Source of the DNA: Hyphomicrobiales bacterium
GTDB lineage: Bacteria; Pseudomonadota; Alphaproteobacteria; Rhizobiales; Xanthobacteraceae
Direction: 5' to 3'
DNA length: 64,000 nt
NCBI GenBank assembly: GCA_021732215.1
Contig: JAKFVL010000026.1
Location: 1-64,000, forward strand
Position numbers and translations under genes: made by a program. This document shows, one piece after another, positions 56,572-64,000 of this stretch; position 1 is the stretch's first letter; each line of letters opens with the position of its first letter. The notes under the pieces are model-generated. The model was not told the origin of the DNA. It saw nothing but the letters and a program-made list of their open reading frames with translations, and searched no databases.

Positions 56572-56820
56572 CTAGATCACTTCGACGCGGTAGTTCTCGA
56601 TCACGGTGTTGGCCAAGAGCTTGTCGGCGGCATCCTTGAGCAGCGCCTCGGCCTTCGCCTTGTCCGCGCCCGCGATTTCGATGTCGAATACCTTGCCCTG
56701 CCGCACGGAGGCTACGCCATCGACGCCGAGCGATTTCAAGGCGCCCTCGATCGCCTTGCCTTGCGGATCGAGGATGCCGTTCTTCAAGGTAACAGTGACA
56801 CGGGCCTTCACCTGATGCAC
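56572..56820 (-). CDS. purS: Phosphoribosylformylglycinamidine synthase subunit PurS
   Basis: An 82-residue subunit: KARVTVTLKNGILDPQGKAI and VRQGKVFDIEIAG. A dimer of PurS bridges PurL and PurQ in the FGAM synthase complex. One base separates its start from the purC stop, so the two are co-transcribed. Confidence 0.96.
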   Translation of the reverse strand: MHQVKARVTVTLKNGILDPQGKAIEGALKSLGVDGVASVRQGKVFDIEIAGADKAKAEALLKDAADKLLANTVIENYRVEVI

Positions 56821-56821
56821 C

Positions 56822-57589
56822 TCAACCCTTCACCAGCACCGGTCCCGAACCCGCCGGGCGCTCCTGCTCGATCAGGATGCCGAGACGCTTGGCGACTTCG
56901 GTATACGCCTCTAGCAGCCCGCCGAGATCGCGGCGGAAGCGGTCCTTGTCGAGCTTCTCGTTCGACTTGATGTCCCACAGCCGGCAAGAATCCGGCGAGA
57001 TTTCATCGGCGACGATGATGCGCATCATGTCGTTCTCGAACAGCCGTCCGCATTCCATCTTGAAATCGACAAGGCGGATGCCGATGCCGAGAAACAGCCC
57101 CGAAAGGAAATCGTTGACGCGGATGGCGAGCGCCATGATGTCGTCGATCTCCTGCGGCGTGGCCCAGCCGAACGCGGTGATGTGCTCCTCGGAGACCATC
57201 GGATCGTTGAGCTGGTCGTTCTTGTAATAGAACTCGATGATCGAGCGCGGCAGCTGCGTGCCCTCCTCGATGCCGAGGCGCTGCGACAGGGAGCCGGCGG
57301 CGACGTTGCGCACCACCACCTCGAGCGGCACGATCTCGACCTCGCGAATCAGCTGCTCGCGCATGTTGAGACGGCGGATGAAATGCGTCGGCACGCCGAT
57401 GTCGTTCAGGTGCTGGAAAATGTATTCCGAAATCCGGTTGTTGAGGACACCCTTGCCCTCGATCACCTGGTGTTTCTTGGCATTGAACGCGGTCGCATCG
57501 TCCTTGAAGTGCTGGATCAGCGTGCCCGGCTCCGGGCCTTCATACAGAACCTTGGCCTTGCCTTCATAAATGCGACGTCGACGGCTCAT
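56822..57589 (-). CDS. purC: SAICAR synthetase PurC
   Basis: A 255-residue enzyme: [20 protein letters not shown] at the N-terminus, [17 protein letters not shown]-like region ([20 protein letters not shown]) and [14 protein letters not shown]. It joins CAIR and aspartate. The start at 57589 gives the common N-terminus, but a better ribosome-binding site (GGAGCACCC) lies before an in-frame ATG at 57616 (MDFNNRYIP), which may be the true start. Confidence 0.97.
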   Translation of the reverse strand: MSRRRRIYEGKAKVLYEGPEPGTLIQHFKDDATAFNAKKHQVIEGKGVLNNRISEYIFQHLNDIGVPTHFIRRLNMREQLIREVEIVPLEVVVRNVAAGSLSQRLGIEEGTQLPRSIIEFYYKNDQLNDPMVSEEHITAFGWATPQEIDDIMALAIRVNDFLSGLFLGIGIRLVDFKMECGRLFENDMMRIIVADEISPDSCRLWDIKSNEKLDKDRFRRDLGGLLEAYTEVAKRLGILIEQERPAGSGPVLVKG

Positions 57590-57890
57590 AGGGATGTACC
57601 GGTTGTTGAAATCCATGAACGGGTGCTCCGATTGATAATGTCGATCCACGGCGGAGCTGCCGCGAATGCCCGGAACTCTGGTTTTCACCAGAAACAGAAC
57701 GAGAACCGGACTCGTCCGCAACCTACCCGATTGACCCCGTCGATACAACGCGGCCTTTCAGTTTTACCGGCCTTCCTGCGGCCTTAAGGAACGTTGCTAA
57801 AGCCCGGCGGAACCATATATCCAGATGCCGGTCACACCGCCGTTCGAGCCTGCTTTCAGCTCCAAACGCCTGCATCCAGAGGACACAGAC

Positions 57891-58208
57891 ATGACGACAT
57901 TCGACAAGCGCGAGGAAGGTTTCGAGAAGAAGTTCGCGCTCGATGAGGAGCAGAGGTTCAGGGCCGAGGCGCGCCGCAACAAGCTGCTCGGCCTGTGGGC
58001 AGCGGAGAAGCTCGGCAAGAGCGGCGACGAGGCCACGGCCTACGCCAAGGAAGTCGTCGCGTCGGATTTCGACGAGGCCGGCGACGCCGACGTGATGCGC
58101 AAGGTCGCCGCCGACCTCAAGGACAAGGGCGTCACCGAGCAGCAGGTCCGCGTCAAAATGGACGAACTCGTCGCCACCGCCGTGGCGCAGATCAAGGCCG
58201 GTCAATAG
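57891..58208 (+). CDS. DUF1476 protein, F1-ATPase inhibitor zeta subunit
   Basis: A 105-residue alpha-helical protein: MTTFDKREEGFEKKFALDEE, FRAEARRNKLLGLWAAEKLG. This is DUF1476, established in Paracoccus as the zeta subunit that blocks reverse rotation of the F1FO-ATP synthase through its N-terminal segment. AGAGGA lies before the ATG. Alone, not with atp genes. Confidence 0.92.
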   Translation: MTTFDKREEGFEKKFALDEEQRFRAEARRNKLLGLWAAEKLGKSGDEATAYAKEVVASDFDEAGDADVMRKVAADLKDKGVTEQQVRVKMDELVATAVAQIKAGQ

Positions 58209-58379
58209 GCAGGGCCGGTCAATGAGCAGGCTGGACGCCAGCGAAAGCGCCGCTCACCTTAAAGTCATGGAAACCGCCGACCGCCGCGATGGCGCAGCAC
58301 CGTGCGCCGGTTTAAGATTCGGGTTCAGATCGGCACGCGAGACAGCGTTCACTCTTAAAAGTGTTCATCGGGGCATGAC

Positions 58380-59975
58380 ATGATCGATTGGTTTGCGACG
58401 GCGCGCTCCACCCCGGCGGGGACGCGACCGCGTCGCATGGCCGCGCAGGTTTCGTCCTTCACGATCGCTCTCTCCGCAACCGCAATGCTGCTGGCGGACA
58501 CCGCCGGCGCGGAGCAGAAGAAGCAGCGCGCCGCCGCGAAGCCCGCGCAGATCGTCGAGGCCGCAGCCCCGCGCACCGCCGGCGAGCCGCTGATGGCGAT
58601 CGTCTCGATCAAGACCCAGCACGTCACTCTCTACGATTCCGAGGGCTGGATCCTGCGCGCGCCGGTCTCGACCGGCGTCAAGGGACGCGAGACGCCCGCA
58701 GGCATCTTTGCCGTCGTCGAGCGCAAGGAAGACCACCGCTCCAACATGTACGACGACGCGCATATGCCGCACATGCAGCGCATCACCTGGAACGGCATCG
58801 CGCTGCATGGCGGACCGCTGCCGGGCTACGCGGCCTCGCATGGCTGCGTGCGGATGCCGTTCGGCTTCGCGCAACGGCTGTTCGACAAGACGCGCATCGG
58901 TATGCGGGTGATCATCTCGCCGAACGATGCCGCGCCGGTCGAGATTTCGCATGCCGCGCTGTTCAAGCCGAGCCTTGAGGCGATCGCCGCGGCACCCGCC
59001 CGCGCCGAGGCGCTCGCACGCGAACAGATCGATGCAGCCAAGGCCGCAGACGCCGTGAAGAAAGCAGCAAGCGCAGCGCCGCGCGAAGCCAGTGCCGCCA
59101 GCGCCGCGCTCCGCAACGCCACGTCCGCGAAGACTCGCGCTGATGCCGAACTCGCAGCCGCCGAGAAGGCGCTCGCTGCCGCCAGCACTGACGAAGCCAA
59201 AACACGCGCGGAAGAACGCAAGGCGAAAGCTGCGACCGCAGCGGCCGACGCCGCAAAAAAATTCGACGAAGCGACTGCCACCGCTCAAGCGAAGAAGGAC
59301 GCCGCCTCCACTGCGAAGGAGGCCGTCAAGGCCGCGGACGCGAAGAAGGCCGCCGCTGCGAAGGCCGCCACCGATGCCAGGCTCGCGCTCGAGCCGGTCT
59401 CGATCTACATCAGCCGCGCCACGCAGACAATTTACGTCCGCCGCAACACCCACAAGCCCGCGCCGGATGGTGGCGGCGAGGTGTTCGATTCCTTCGAGGC
59501 GCCGATCGCCATCAAGAACGCGGGCAAGCCGATCGGCACGCATGTCTTCACGGCGGTGGCGAAAGGCGAGGCTGGCCTGCGCTGGACCGCGGTCTCGATC
59601 GACGACGCCGACAGCGCCCAAGCCGCGCTCGACCGCATCACGATCCCGCAGAACGTGCTCGATCGCATCGCGCCGACCGCGCTGCCGCGCTCCTCGATCA
59701 TCGTCTCGGATGAGCCGCTGACGGCGGAGACCAACTATCGCACCGAGTTCGTCGCGGTGCTGAGCAACCAGCCCCAGGGCGGCTTCATCACCCGCGAGGT
59801 GACGCCGCGCGAGGTCTACGCCACCGCGGATTATCCGACCGGCGATAATTTCTGGCCGTCGTTCCAGCCCGCGCGCGGCGCGCCGCAATTTGAACCGGCG
59901 CAGCGCCGCGGCCGCGGACCGTTCGAACCAGCACCACCGCCTCCTCCGGCGAGCTTCTGGCGCGGGCCGAGGTGA
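58380..59975 (+). CDS. L,D-transpeptidase with Ala-rich coiled coil and degenerate second domain
   Basis: A 531-residue protein. An N-terminal hydrophobic segment (residues 27-44) serves as signal peptide or anchor. Residues 74-184 are a YkuD domain with His143, His154 and Cys156 (ASHGCVRMP). Residues 198-338 are an Ala/Lys/Glu heptad-like coiled coil. Residues 339-407 (VSIYISRATQTIYVRRNT, EAPIAIKNAGKPIGTHVFTA) resemble the front half of another YkuD domain without the Cys. The C-terminus is Pro-rich. It probably cross-links peptidoglycan or attaches proteins in the periplasm. The next gene overlaps its stop. Confidence 0.88.
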   Translation: MIDWFATARSTPAGTRPRRMAAQVSSFTIALSATAMLLADTAGAEQKKQRAAAKPAQIVEAAAPRTAGEPLMAIVSIKTQHVTLYDSEGWILRAPVSTGVKGRETPAGIFAVVERKEDHRSNMYDDAHMPHMQRITWNGIALHGGPLPGYAASHGCVRMPFGFAQRLFDKTRIGMRVIISPNDAAPVEISHAALFKPSLEAIAAAPARAEALAREQIDAAKAADAVKKAASAAPREASAASAALRNATSAKTRADAELAAAEKALAAASTDEAKTRAEERKAKAATAAADAAKKFDEATATAQAKKDAASTAKEAVKAADAKKAAAAKAATDARLALEPVSIYISRATQTIYVRRNTHKPAPDGGGEVFDSFEAPIAIKNAGKPIGTHVFTAVAKGEAGLRWTAVSIDDADSAQAALDRITIPQNVLDRIAPTALPRSSIIVSDEPLTAETNYRTEFVAVLSNQPQGGFITREVTPREVYATADYPTGDNFWPSFQPARGAPQFEPAQRRGRGPFEPAPPPPPASFWRGPR

Positions 59976-60436
59976 TACGGCGCGTTGTTATCGGGCTGCT
60001 CGTTACATTCGCAGCCTTCTGCGTTCTGGTGTTCTTCGCGGTTTGGCTGCTTGGCGGCCGCGATCCGTTTGACAGCGTGCGCGTCGTCGAGGTGCGTCCG
60101 TCGCCGGACGGAAAGCGCGCCGCGGTCCTCTACTACTATTCCCACGTCAACTCGAGCAATTGGACGGCACGGCTCGCGATCAGCGAACCGCCGTTCCCTC
60201 GCCCTGGACAGGACTTCGGTTCTCGCGAAGACGTTGCGGCCATTCTCGTCGGCTCATATCTGGACGACTCGCAGGTGAAATCGGCGATGCAAGCCAGATG
60301 GCGTTCATCGACCGACCTCAATGTCTGCATACCAAACAAAGAGCTGGTAATCGTCGCCATCGACGGGACATCGACGGGCAAAGCCGTCACAGGCGTTGGC
60401 CCGATCAAAGCGACCTTGAGCTGCGAGGGCATGTAA
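59972..60436 (+). CDS. Small membrane-anchored protein of unknown function
   Basis: A 154-residue protein with one N-terminal transmembrane segment (VVIGLLVTFAAFCVLVFFAV) and an outside domain (VRVVEVRPSPDGKRAAVLYY, ending IKATLSCEGM). GTG start overlaps the L,D-transpeptidase stop by four bases, so the two are translationally coupled and may act together at the cell envelope. I do not recognise the family. Confidence 0.75.
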   Translation: MIRRVVIGLLVTFAAFCVLVFFAVWLLGGRDPFDSVRVVEVRPSPDGKRAAVLYYYSHVNSSNWTARLAISEPPFPRPGQDFGSREDVAAILVGSYLDDSQVKSAMQARWRSSTDLNVCIPNKELVIVAIDGTSTGKAVTGVGPIKATLSCEGM

Positions 60437-60483
60437 CGCGCATCTCTATTGCTCTTGGCGGCAATAGGACTATATTCCATTTA

Positions 60484-61176
60484 ATGTCGCGCCCTCCCCA
60501 CACGCCGCCACCCATCCATCGCCTGCGCGTCCGGCCCGACGAACAGAGGCCGGGCGAGCCGCCCGCGATCGAGGGCCACCGCCCGCGCGTGCAGGGCAAA
60601 GCCTCGCGTCGTCCGCACACCGATCTGACAGTCGCCGCCGTCCGCCGCCTGATCGAGACGACCACGCTGAACTATTCGGACATCAGCAAAAAGACCGGCG
60701 TCGGCCGCGCCAGCATTTCGCGCTGGGCGCGCGACGGCCAATGGACGAGGCCGCTCGACGCGCCACGCGCGACCGACCGCATGCCGACCCATCGCGCCAG
60801 CCGCAAACTCAGGCAGCGCAAGCTCGCGGAGCGCCTGCATGCGCTGGCCGAGCGCATGATCCGCGAACTGGAAACAGCGCCATCCGTCGATGCCGAGGCG
60901 CTGATGCAGGCATTGCAAGTGCTCAAGATGGCGCGGCTGGAAGCGCAGGGCCGCCACAGGCGGCGGCGCGGATTCTTCGGACCCACCGAGACCGGCGCGC
61001 AATGGCTCTCAAAGCAGGACGCGATCAAGACCGCGCTGAAGGAGATGCGCCGCGGCGGCGTCGACATCGGCCGCGCCCCGCAAGAGGCGCTGGAATTGGT
61101 AATCGACGTGGTCCCTTCGCCCGACGACGATCACCCGGCGCTGAGGCAGAGGGGGAAGCGACGCTCTCAGACTTGA
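60484..61176 (+). CDS. HTH DNA-binding protein
   Basis: A 230-residue basic protein. The helix-turn-helix is at about residues 40-80 (TVAAVRRLIETTTLNYSDIS, KKTGVGRASISRWARDGQWT), followed by a long Arg/Ala-rich helical region with many basic residues. It resembles small HTH proteins found in mobile or prophage regions of Bradyrhizobium relatives. Its last 80 bases occur again at 62028-62108, after the toxin-antitoxin genes. The start at 60484 has no clear ribosome-binding site. Confidence 0.72.
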   Translation: MSRPPHTPPPIHRLRVRPDEQRPGEPPAIEGHRPRVQGKASRRPHTDLTVAAVRRLIETTTLNYSDISKKTGVGRASISRWARDGQWTRPLDAPRATDRMPTHRASRKLRQRKLAERLHALAERMIRELETAPSVDAEALMQALQVLKMARLEAQGRHRRRRGFFGPTETGAQWLSKQDAIKTALKEMRRGGVDIGRAPQEALELVIDVVPSPDDDHPALRQRGKRRSQT

Positions 61177-61278
61177 AAGGCACACGGCGTATCCTTGGGC
61201 CGGCCAACAAGACTTGCCGGACGATATTGATTGCTGGGGATGTACATTATATGGTACATGTATCATATAGTGGTCGTC

Positions 61279-61632
61279 ATGGCCGATAAGCCACCACGCA
61301 AGAGTCCGGTCGTGTTCTACCGGACGCGCGGCGGCTCGGAGGTTGTGCGGGATTGGCTGCGCGGCCTGCCGGAGAAGGACCGGCACGCACTTGGTCAGGA
61401 TTTGATGCGCGTGCAGTATCGTTGGCCGGTCGGCATGCCGTTATGCCGCGCCATGGGAGACGGATTATGGGAGGTGCGCACCAGCCTTCCCGGCCATCGG
61501 ATCGCCCGCACGTTGTTCAGCGTTCATGGCGATCGCATCGTCATTCTTCATGGCTTCATCAAGAAGACCCGGAAGACACCGGCTGATGATCTGGCTTTAG
61601 CCCGGAAGCGCAAGACAGAATTTGAAGCCTGA
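61279..61632 (+). CDS. HigB/RelE-family toxin
   Basis: A 117-residue protein: VRDWLRGLPEKDRHALGQDL, GDGLWEVRTSLPGHRIARTL, and VILHGFIKKTRKTPADDLAL, typical of phage-type HigB (Gp49-like) toxins that cut messenger RNA on ribosomes. Start at 61279 (MADKPPRKSP); open codons before it include MYHIVVV. The antitoxin gene follows by 27 bases in the toxin-first order of higBA. Confidence 0.88.
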   Translation: MADKPPRKSPVVFYRTRGGSEVVRDWLRGLPEKDRHALGQDLMRVQYRWPVGMPLCRAMGDGLWEVRTSLPGHRIARTLFSVHGDRIVILHGFIKKTRKTPADDLALARKRKTEFEA

Positions 61633-61659
61633 AGTTTGATGCCTGAAAAGGAGGCTCGT

Positions 61660-61962
61660 ATGAAAAAGAAGAAAACCGTCGCGCGTTCGCCTGCCAGATT
61701 GAGCACCCTCGACGATCTTCTGAAGAAAGACGGCAAGCTCGACGAGTTTCAGGCTGTTGCCATCAAGGAAGTCCTCGCGTGGCAGATTACCGAGGCCATG
61801 AAGGCCAAAAAGCTCTCACGCAGCGCGCTCGCGGTGAAAATGAAAACGAGCCGCAGTCAGGTTGGCCGCCTGCTGGACCCCAGGGACGGAAACGTCACTC
61901 TGACGACGCTTCAACGCGCCGCACGGATTGTGGGCCGCTCACTGCGATTGGAACTGGTGTGA
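61660..61962 (+). CDS. HigA/XRE-family antitoxin
   Basis: A 100-residue protein with an HTH of the XRE type (ITEAMKAKKLSRSALAVKMK, TSRSQVGRLLDPRDGNVTLT) and the LQRAARIVGRSLRLELV C-terminus. It neutralises the toxin upstream and probably represses the operon. AAGGAGG precedes the ATG at 61660. Basic N-terminus KKKKTVARSPAR. Confidence 0.88.
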   Translation: MKKKKTVARSPARLSTLDDLLKKDGKLDEFQAVAIKEVLAWQITEAMKAKKLSRSALAVKMKTSRSQVGRLLDPRDGNVTLTTLQRAARIVGRSLRLELV

Positions 61963-62027
61963 TGTCGGCAGAGAAGACAAGCATCCTGCGCCAGATCGAG
62001 GATATCGAGGACGACGACCTCGCGCGC

Positions 62028-62108
62028 CGCAAGAGGCGCTCAATTTGGTACTCGACGCGGTCCCTCGCCCGACGACGATCACCCGCCGTTGAGGCAAAGG
62101 GAGCGGCG
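62028..62108 (+). pseudogene. Duplicate 3' end of the HTH gene, frameshifted
   Basis: CGCAAGAGGCGCT to GAGGCAAAGGGAGCGGCG is about 85% identical (by eye) to 61079-61161, the end of the HTH gene. In the same frame it reads QEALNLVLDAVP and is then shifted by a missing T, stopping early. It suggests that the toxin-antitoxin pair entered with or between two copies of this sequence. Confidence 0.7.
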
Positions 62109-62145
62109 CAATTTGAGGGAAAAAAAGCGGTGCCCGCTTGCTAAG

Positions 62146-64000
62146 CTAAGTAGCGCTCCAACCTCCAGCACCTCGCTTTCCGAGTGCAAGCCGACCGATA
62201 ACGCTATTGTCGTTGAGATTGTAGATTGCGCCAATGTGATTCACACGAAGACCAAGTAAGGACTTCGACTCCGCACACGTTGCAAGGTGCAGATTAGACG
62301 GCGAGAGGACGGCCGCCTCGATACGGCATTTGCCGTTATTTGCAGCCGCCGCCACACGTTCAGCAACACGGCCCCATATCTTATCCTCGTCGGCTGTACG
62401 ACGCATACCGTCGAGAAGTTCGGCAAGCGGTCGTAGCTTCGGCGAACCAGTTTCAACGATATATTCGGTATGGATCGGCAAGCCGGTTAGTGTGCAAGCG
62501 CGTATATCGTCGGGATGTGATCGGCGACCGCTCCACACGCAATCTTTGGCTTCCGCAGGCAGACAATAGCGCCCGGAACTCGACCGGACCGCGTGCTCTT
62601 TCATGACCGAGACGCGCGATACACTGCTAGGCACCAATAATTCCTTCAAAACTCGGCGGTTCGTGCTAGCGCAAGTACCAAGCTCAGATCCCAACACACG
62701 ACGGTTGGTGGCCTCGCAGGTCTTGAGCAAGCCAGGCCGAACTTTTTGATGCGTGAGTTCGCAAGTCTCAGCTTCGTCAGATGCCAGTAACTGTGATGTC
62801 TCCTTGCAGCGTATAAATTCGCTGATATGACCGCAACGGCCTGATAATTCAGACTTTTTCTCTTCATCGGCACGATAAGACTTGCCGGAGATTGCGCTGA
62901 CGGACAATTCCGATGTTAGCGCATCGACACCAGTAAATGCGCAAGTAGCAAATTGGTCAGGCTCTGCACGTTTCCCGCTGATAGGCGATGTTTTCAGAAG
63001 CGCGCTCGCGACTGGCTTACCCGTCGAGACAGATAATTCTAGCTCGTCCTGCAGGGCGGCCTTACCGCTGTAAGAGCAAGTACCAATAAATTCCGGAAGC
63101 GCTTTGCGCCCACTGATGTCCGATTTTTTCAGAAGGTGCTCGAGAACTAGGGCGCCCGTTGCCGTGCACGCCGCCAAGCACGCCGTCGGCACCGCACGTC
63201 CAGTTTTGGAGCAGAGCTCAGTCTGCGGCGCGTTGACGATATCTCCAGTAGAAGGTCGTATTGTTATCTCACTATCAAAACGCCTGCCCGTTTCAAACTG
63301 GTAAGCGACGTTCACTGTGACTTCGCGGCGGAGTTCGCCTTCAAGACCAACCAAGGTCATTTCTAGGCGTGGTGTAAAATCATCAGCCTGCTTTTTTTGC
63401 TTTCGGGGATCGTTACCAGCGGCCTTAACCTCAATGTCTCGTCGCTCTTCATAGAATCTCTGAAATTCCGCAATTGCATCATCGTTTTTTCCCGCAGTTA
63501 TTAGTTTGTCGCGGTCGAGGCCTACCAGTGCAAGGTCGCGGATTGTCTTGGGTAAGGCATCAAGATTAGCTGTCGCATCACTTTCAGACGCAGAAGCATC
63601 GCATGTAACGGACACCAAACGCTCATAACTATCGTGCGCAACTGTCGCGCGAACTTGCAACAACGCGGTGCCAAAAAAGTCACGCCGGGCTCGCGCAGGG
63701 GCCGCCTTGTCGAGCTTCGCACCAAAGCTCTCAACCCAACGGCGCGCTGTATCCGTAGAAGCTGAACTGATGCCAGCGTCAGCATCCGCAATGTTGTGAA
63801 GGCCGGATGCAATGCTTCGTTTCACCAATCGTTGAAACGCAGGCGCTTGCGAATTGTAATCCGTGGCCATCACATCTGGATGAACACCGAACTCGAATCT
63901 GATGCGTTCGCGACTATCGCGTGACTCTGCAAGATAGATACCTGTCCGCTCCTCTCGTACAGTAGCTCCAAGCATCGCAAGAGCCGCCAAAGTAAACGGC
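62146..64000 (-). CDS. C-terminal part of a large protein with a 15-residue Cys/Ser-x-x-Ser/Thr-Gly repeat array
   Basis: The frame is open to the window end, so the N-terminus is missing; at least 617 residues are seen. The first 230 residues form an alpha/beta region (FEFGVHPDVMATDYNSQAPA, DDFTPRLEMTLVGLEGELRR). From CSKTG there follow about 17 copies of a 15-residue unit, [CS]-x-x-[ST]-[GN]-[KR]-x6-[LF]-x-x, e.g. CSYSGKAALQDELEL, SPISGKRAEPDQFAT, CEATNRRVLGSELGT, CVWSGRRSHPDDIRA. Many Cys occur at unit starts, so zinc binding is possible. I recall such tails on large SNF2/DEAD-type helicases, but no helicase motif is in this window. The DNA is lower in GC than neighbours. Confidence 0.75.
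   Translation of the reverse strand, partial: PFTLAALAMLGATVREERTGIYLAESRDSRERIRFEFGVHPDVMATDYNSQAPAFQRLVKRSIASGLHNIADADAGISSASTDTARRWVESFGAKLDKAAPARARRDFFGTALLQVRATVAHDSYERLVSVTCDASASESDATANLDALPKTIRDLALVGLDRDKLITAGKNDDAIAEFQRFYEERRDIEVKAAGNDPRKQKKQADDFTPRLEMTLVGLEGELRREVTVNVAYQFETGRRFDSEITIRPSTGDIVNAPQTELCSKTGRAVPTACLAACTATGALVLEHLLKKSDISGRKALPEFIGTCSYSGKAALQDELELSVSTGKPVASALLKTSPISGKRAEPDQFATCAFTGVDALTSELSVSAISGKSYRADEEKKSELSGRCGHISEFIRCKETSQLLASDEAETCELTHQKVRPGLLKTCEATNRRVLGSELGTCASTNRRVLKELLVPSSVSRVSVMKEHAVRSSSGRYCLPAEAKDCVWSGRRSHPDDIRACTLTGLPIHTEYIVETGSPKLRPLAELLDGMRRTADEDKIWGRVAERVAAAANNGKCRIEAAVLSPSNLHLATCAESKSLLGLRVNHIGAIYNLNDNSVIGRLALGKRGAGGWSAT

Noticed and set aside
61962-62144. 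60-codon frame after the antitoxin (MSAEKTSILRQIEDIEDDDL...)
   Set aside because: The second half is the out-of-frame duplicate of the HTH gene end; the first 25 residues may be real but there is no support.

Overview
The window reads as chromosome from a GC-rich alphaproteobacterium of the Bradyrhizobium / Rhodopseudomonas / Afipia (Oligotropha) group. Pointers are a Usg protein, a DUF3551 protein, the DUF1476 ATPase-inhibitor protein, a cox-type molybdenum hydroxylase cluster, a CIRCE-controlled groESL and many dispersed palindromic repeats of the kind that fill intergenic gaps in this family. No rRNA, tRNA, CRISPR array or complete insertion sequence was seen.

Layout. 0-3 kb: an Anbu-type operon (alpha-E protein, transglutaminase, proteasome-like Anbu peptidase), then an SDR oxidoreductase. 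3.8-7.8 kb: GNAT acetyltransferase, SnoaL-like protein, nucleoside transporter, a frameshifted cyclophilin-like gene, a cupin with a histone-like Lys/Ala tail, and usg. 8.3-10.5 kb: groESL behind a heat-shock-type promoter and a CIRCE operator. 10.8-15.3 kb: an antitoxin with a truncated toxin, a glycosyltransferase fused to a GtrA-like membrane domain, DUF72 and DUF488 proteins, BcsS-like and DUF4189 secreted proteins. 15.4-22.3 kb (minus strand): coxG-coxS-coxM-coxD-coxE, two xdhC-type genes and a fused molybdopterin-binding/MobA-like protein. The catalytic coxL is missing from the place between coxS and coxM where form II clusters usually carry it, and a 15-bp tandem repeat lies there. 22.9-25.6 kb: pcaB-pcaD-pcaC of protocatechuate degradation. 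26.7-32.0 kb: livHMGFK ABC transporter with two long palindromes squeezed between livG and livF. 32.2-41.6 kb: P1 peptidase, EF-hand protein, rpe, purB, murI, rpsD with a structured leader, threonine aldolase, serine hydrolase. 41.7-48.4 kb: macro-domain protein, grxD, egtB-egtD (ergothioneine), bolA, DUF427 protein, purL. 48.7-53.1 kb: thioesterase, two small monooxygenase-fold proteins, a methyltransferase, chrB-like and chrA chromate genes. 53.2-57.6 kb: a tautomerase remnant, purQ, corA, purS, purC. 57.9-60.4 kb: F1-ATPase zeta inhibitor and an unusual L,D-transpeptidase.

From about 60.5 kb to the end the window becomes accessory in character: an HTH protein, a HigBA-like toxin-antitoxin pair flanked by two copies of the HTH gene's 3' end, and then, in DNA of visibly lower GC, the C-terminal part of a large protein on the minus strand that ends in about 17 tandem copies of a 15-residue Cys/Ser-x-x-Ser/Thr-Gly repeat. 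This open-ended gene is the best candidate for something new; it runs off the window and its N-terminal part is needed.

Cooperation between genes. PurS, PurQ and PurL together form FGAM synthetase and PurC and PurB act later in the same purine pathway. BolA and the monothiol glutaredoxin are known iron-sulfur partners and sit on either side of the egt genes. CoxDEFG-type, XdhC and MobA-like proteins are maturation factors for a molybdenum hydroxylase whose S and M subunits are here. ChrB and ChrA overlap and form one chromate operon.
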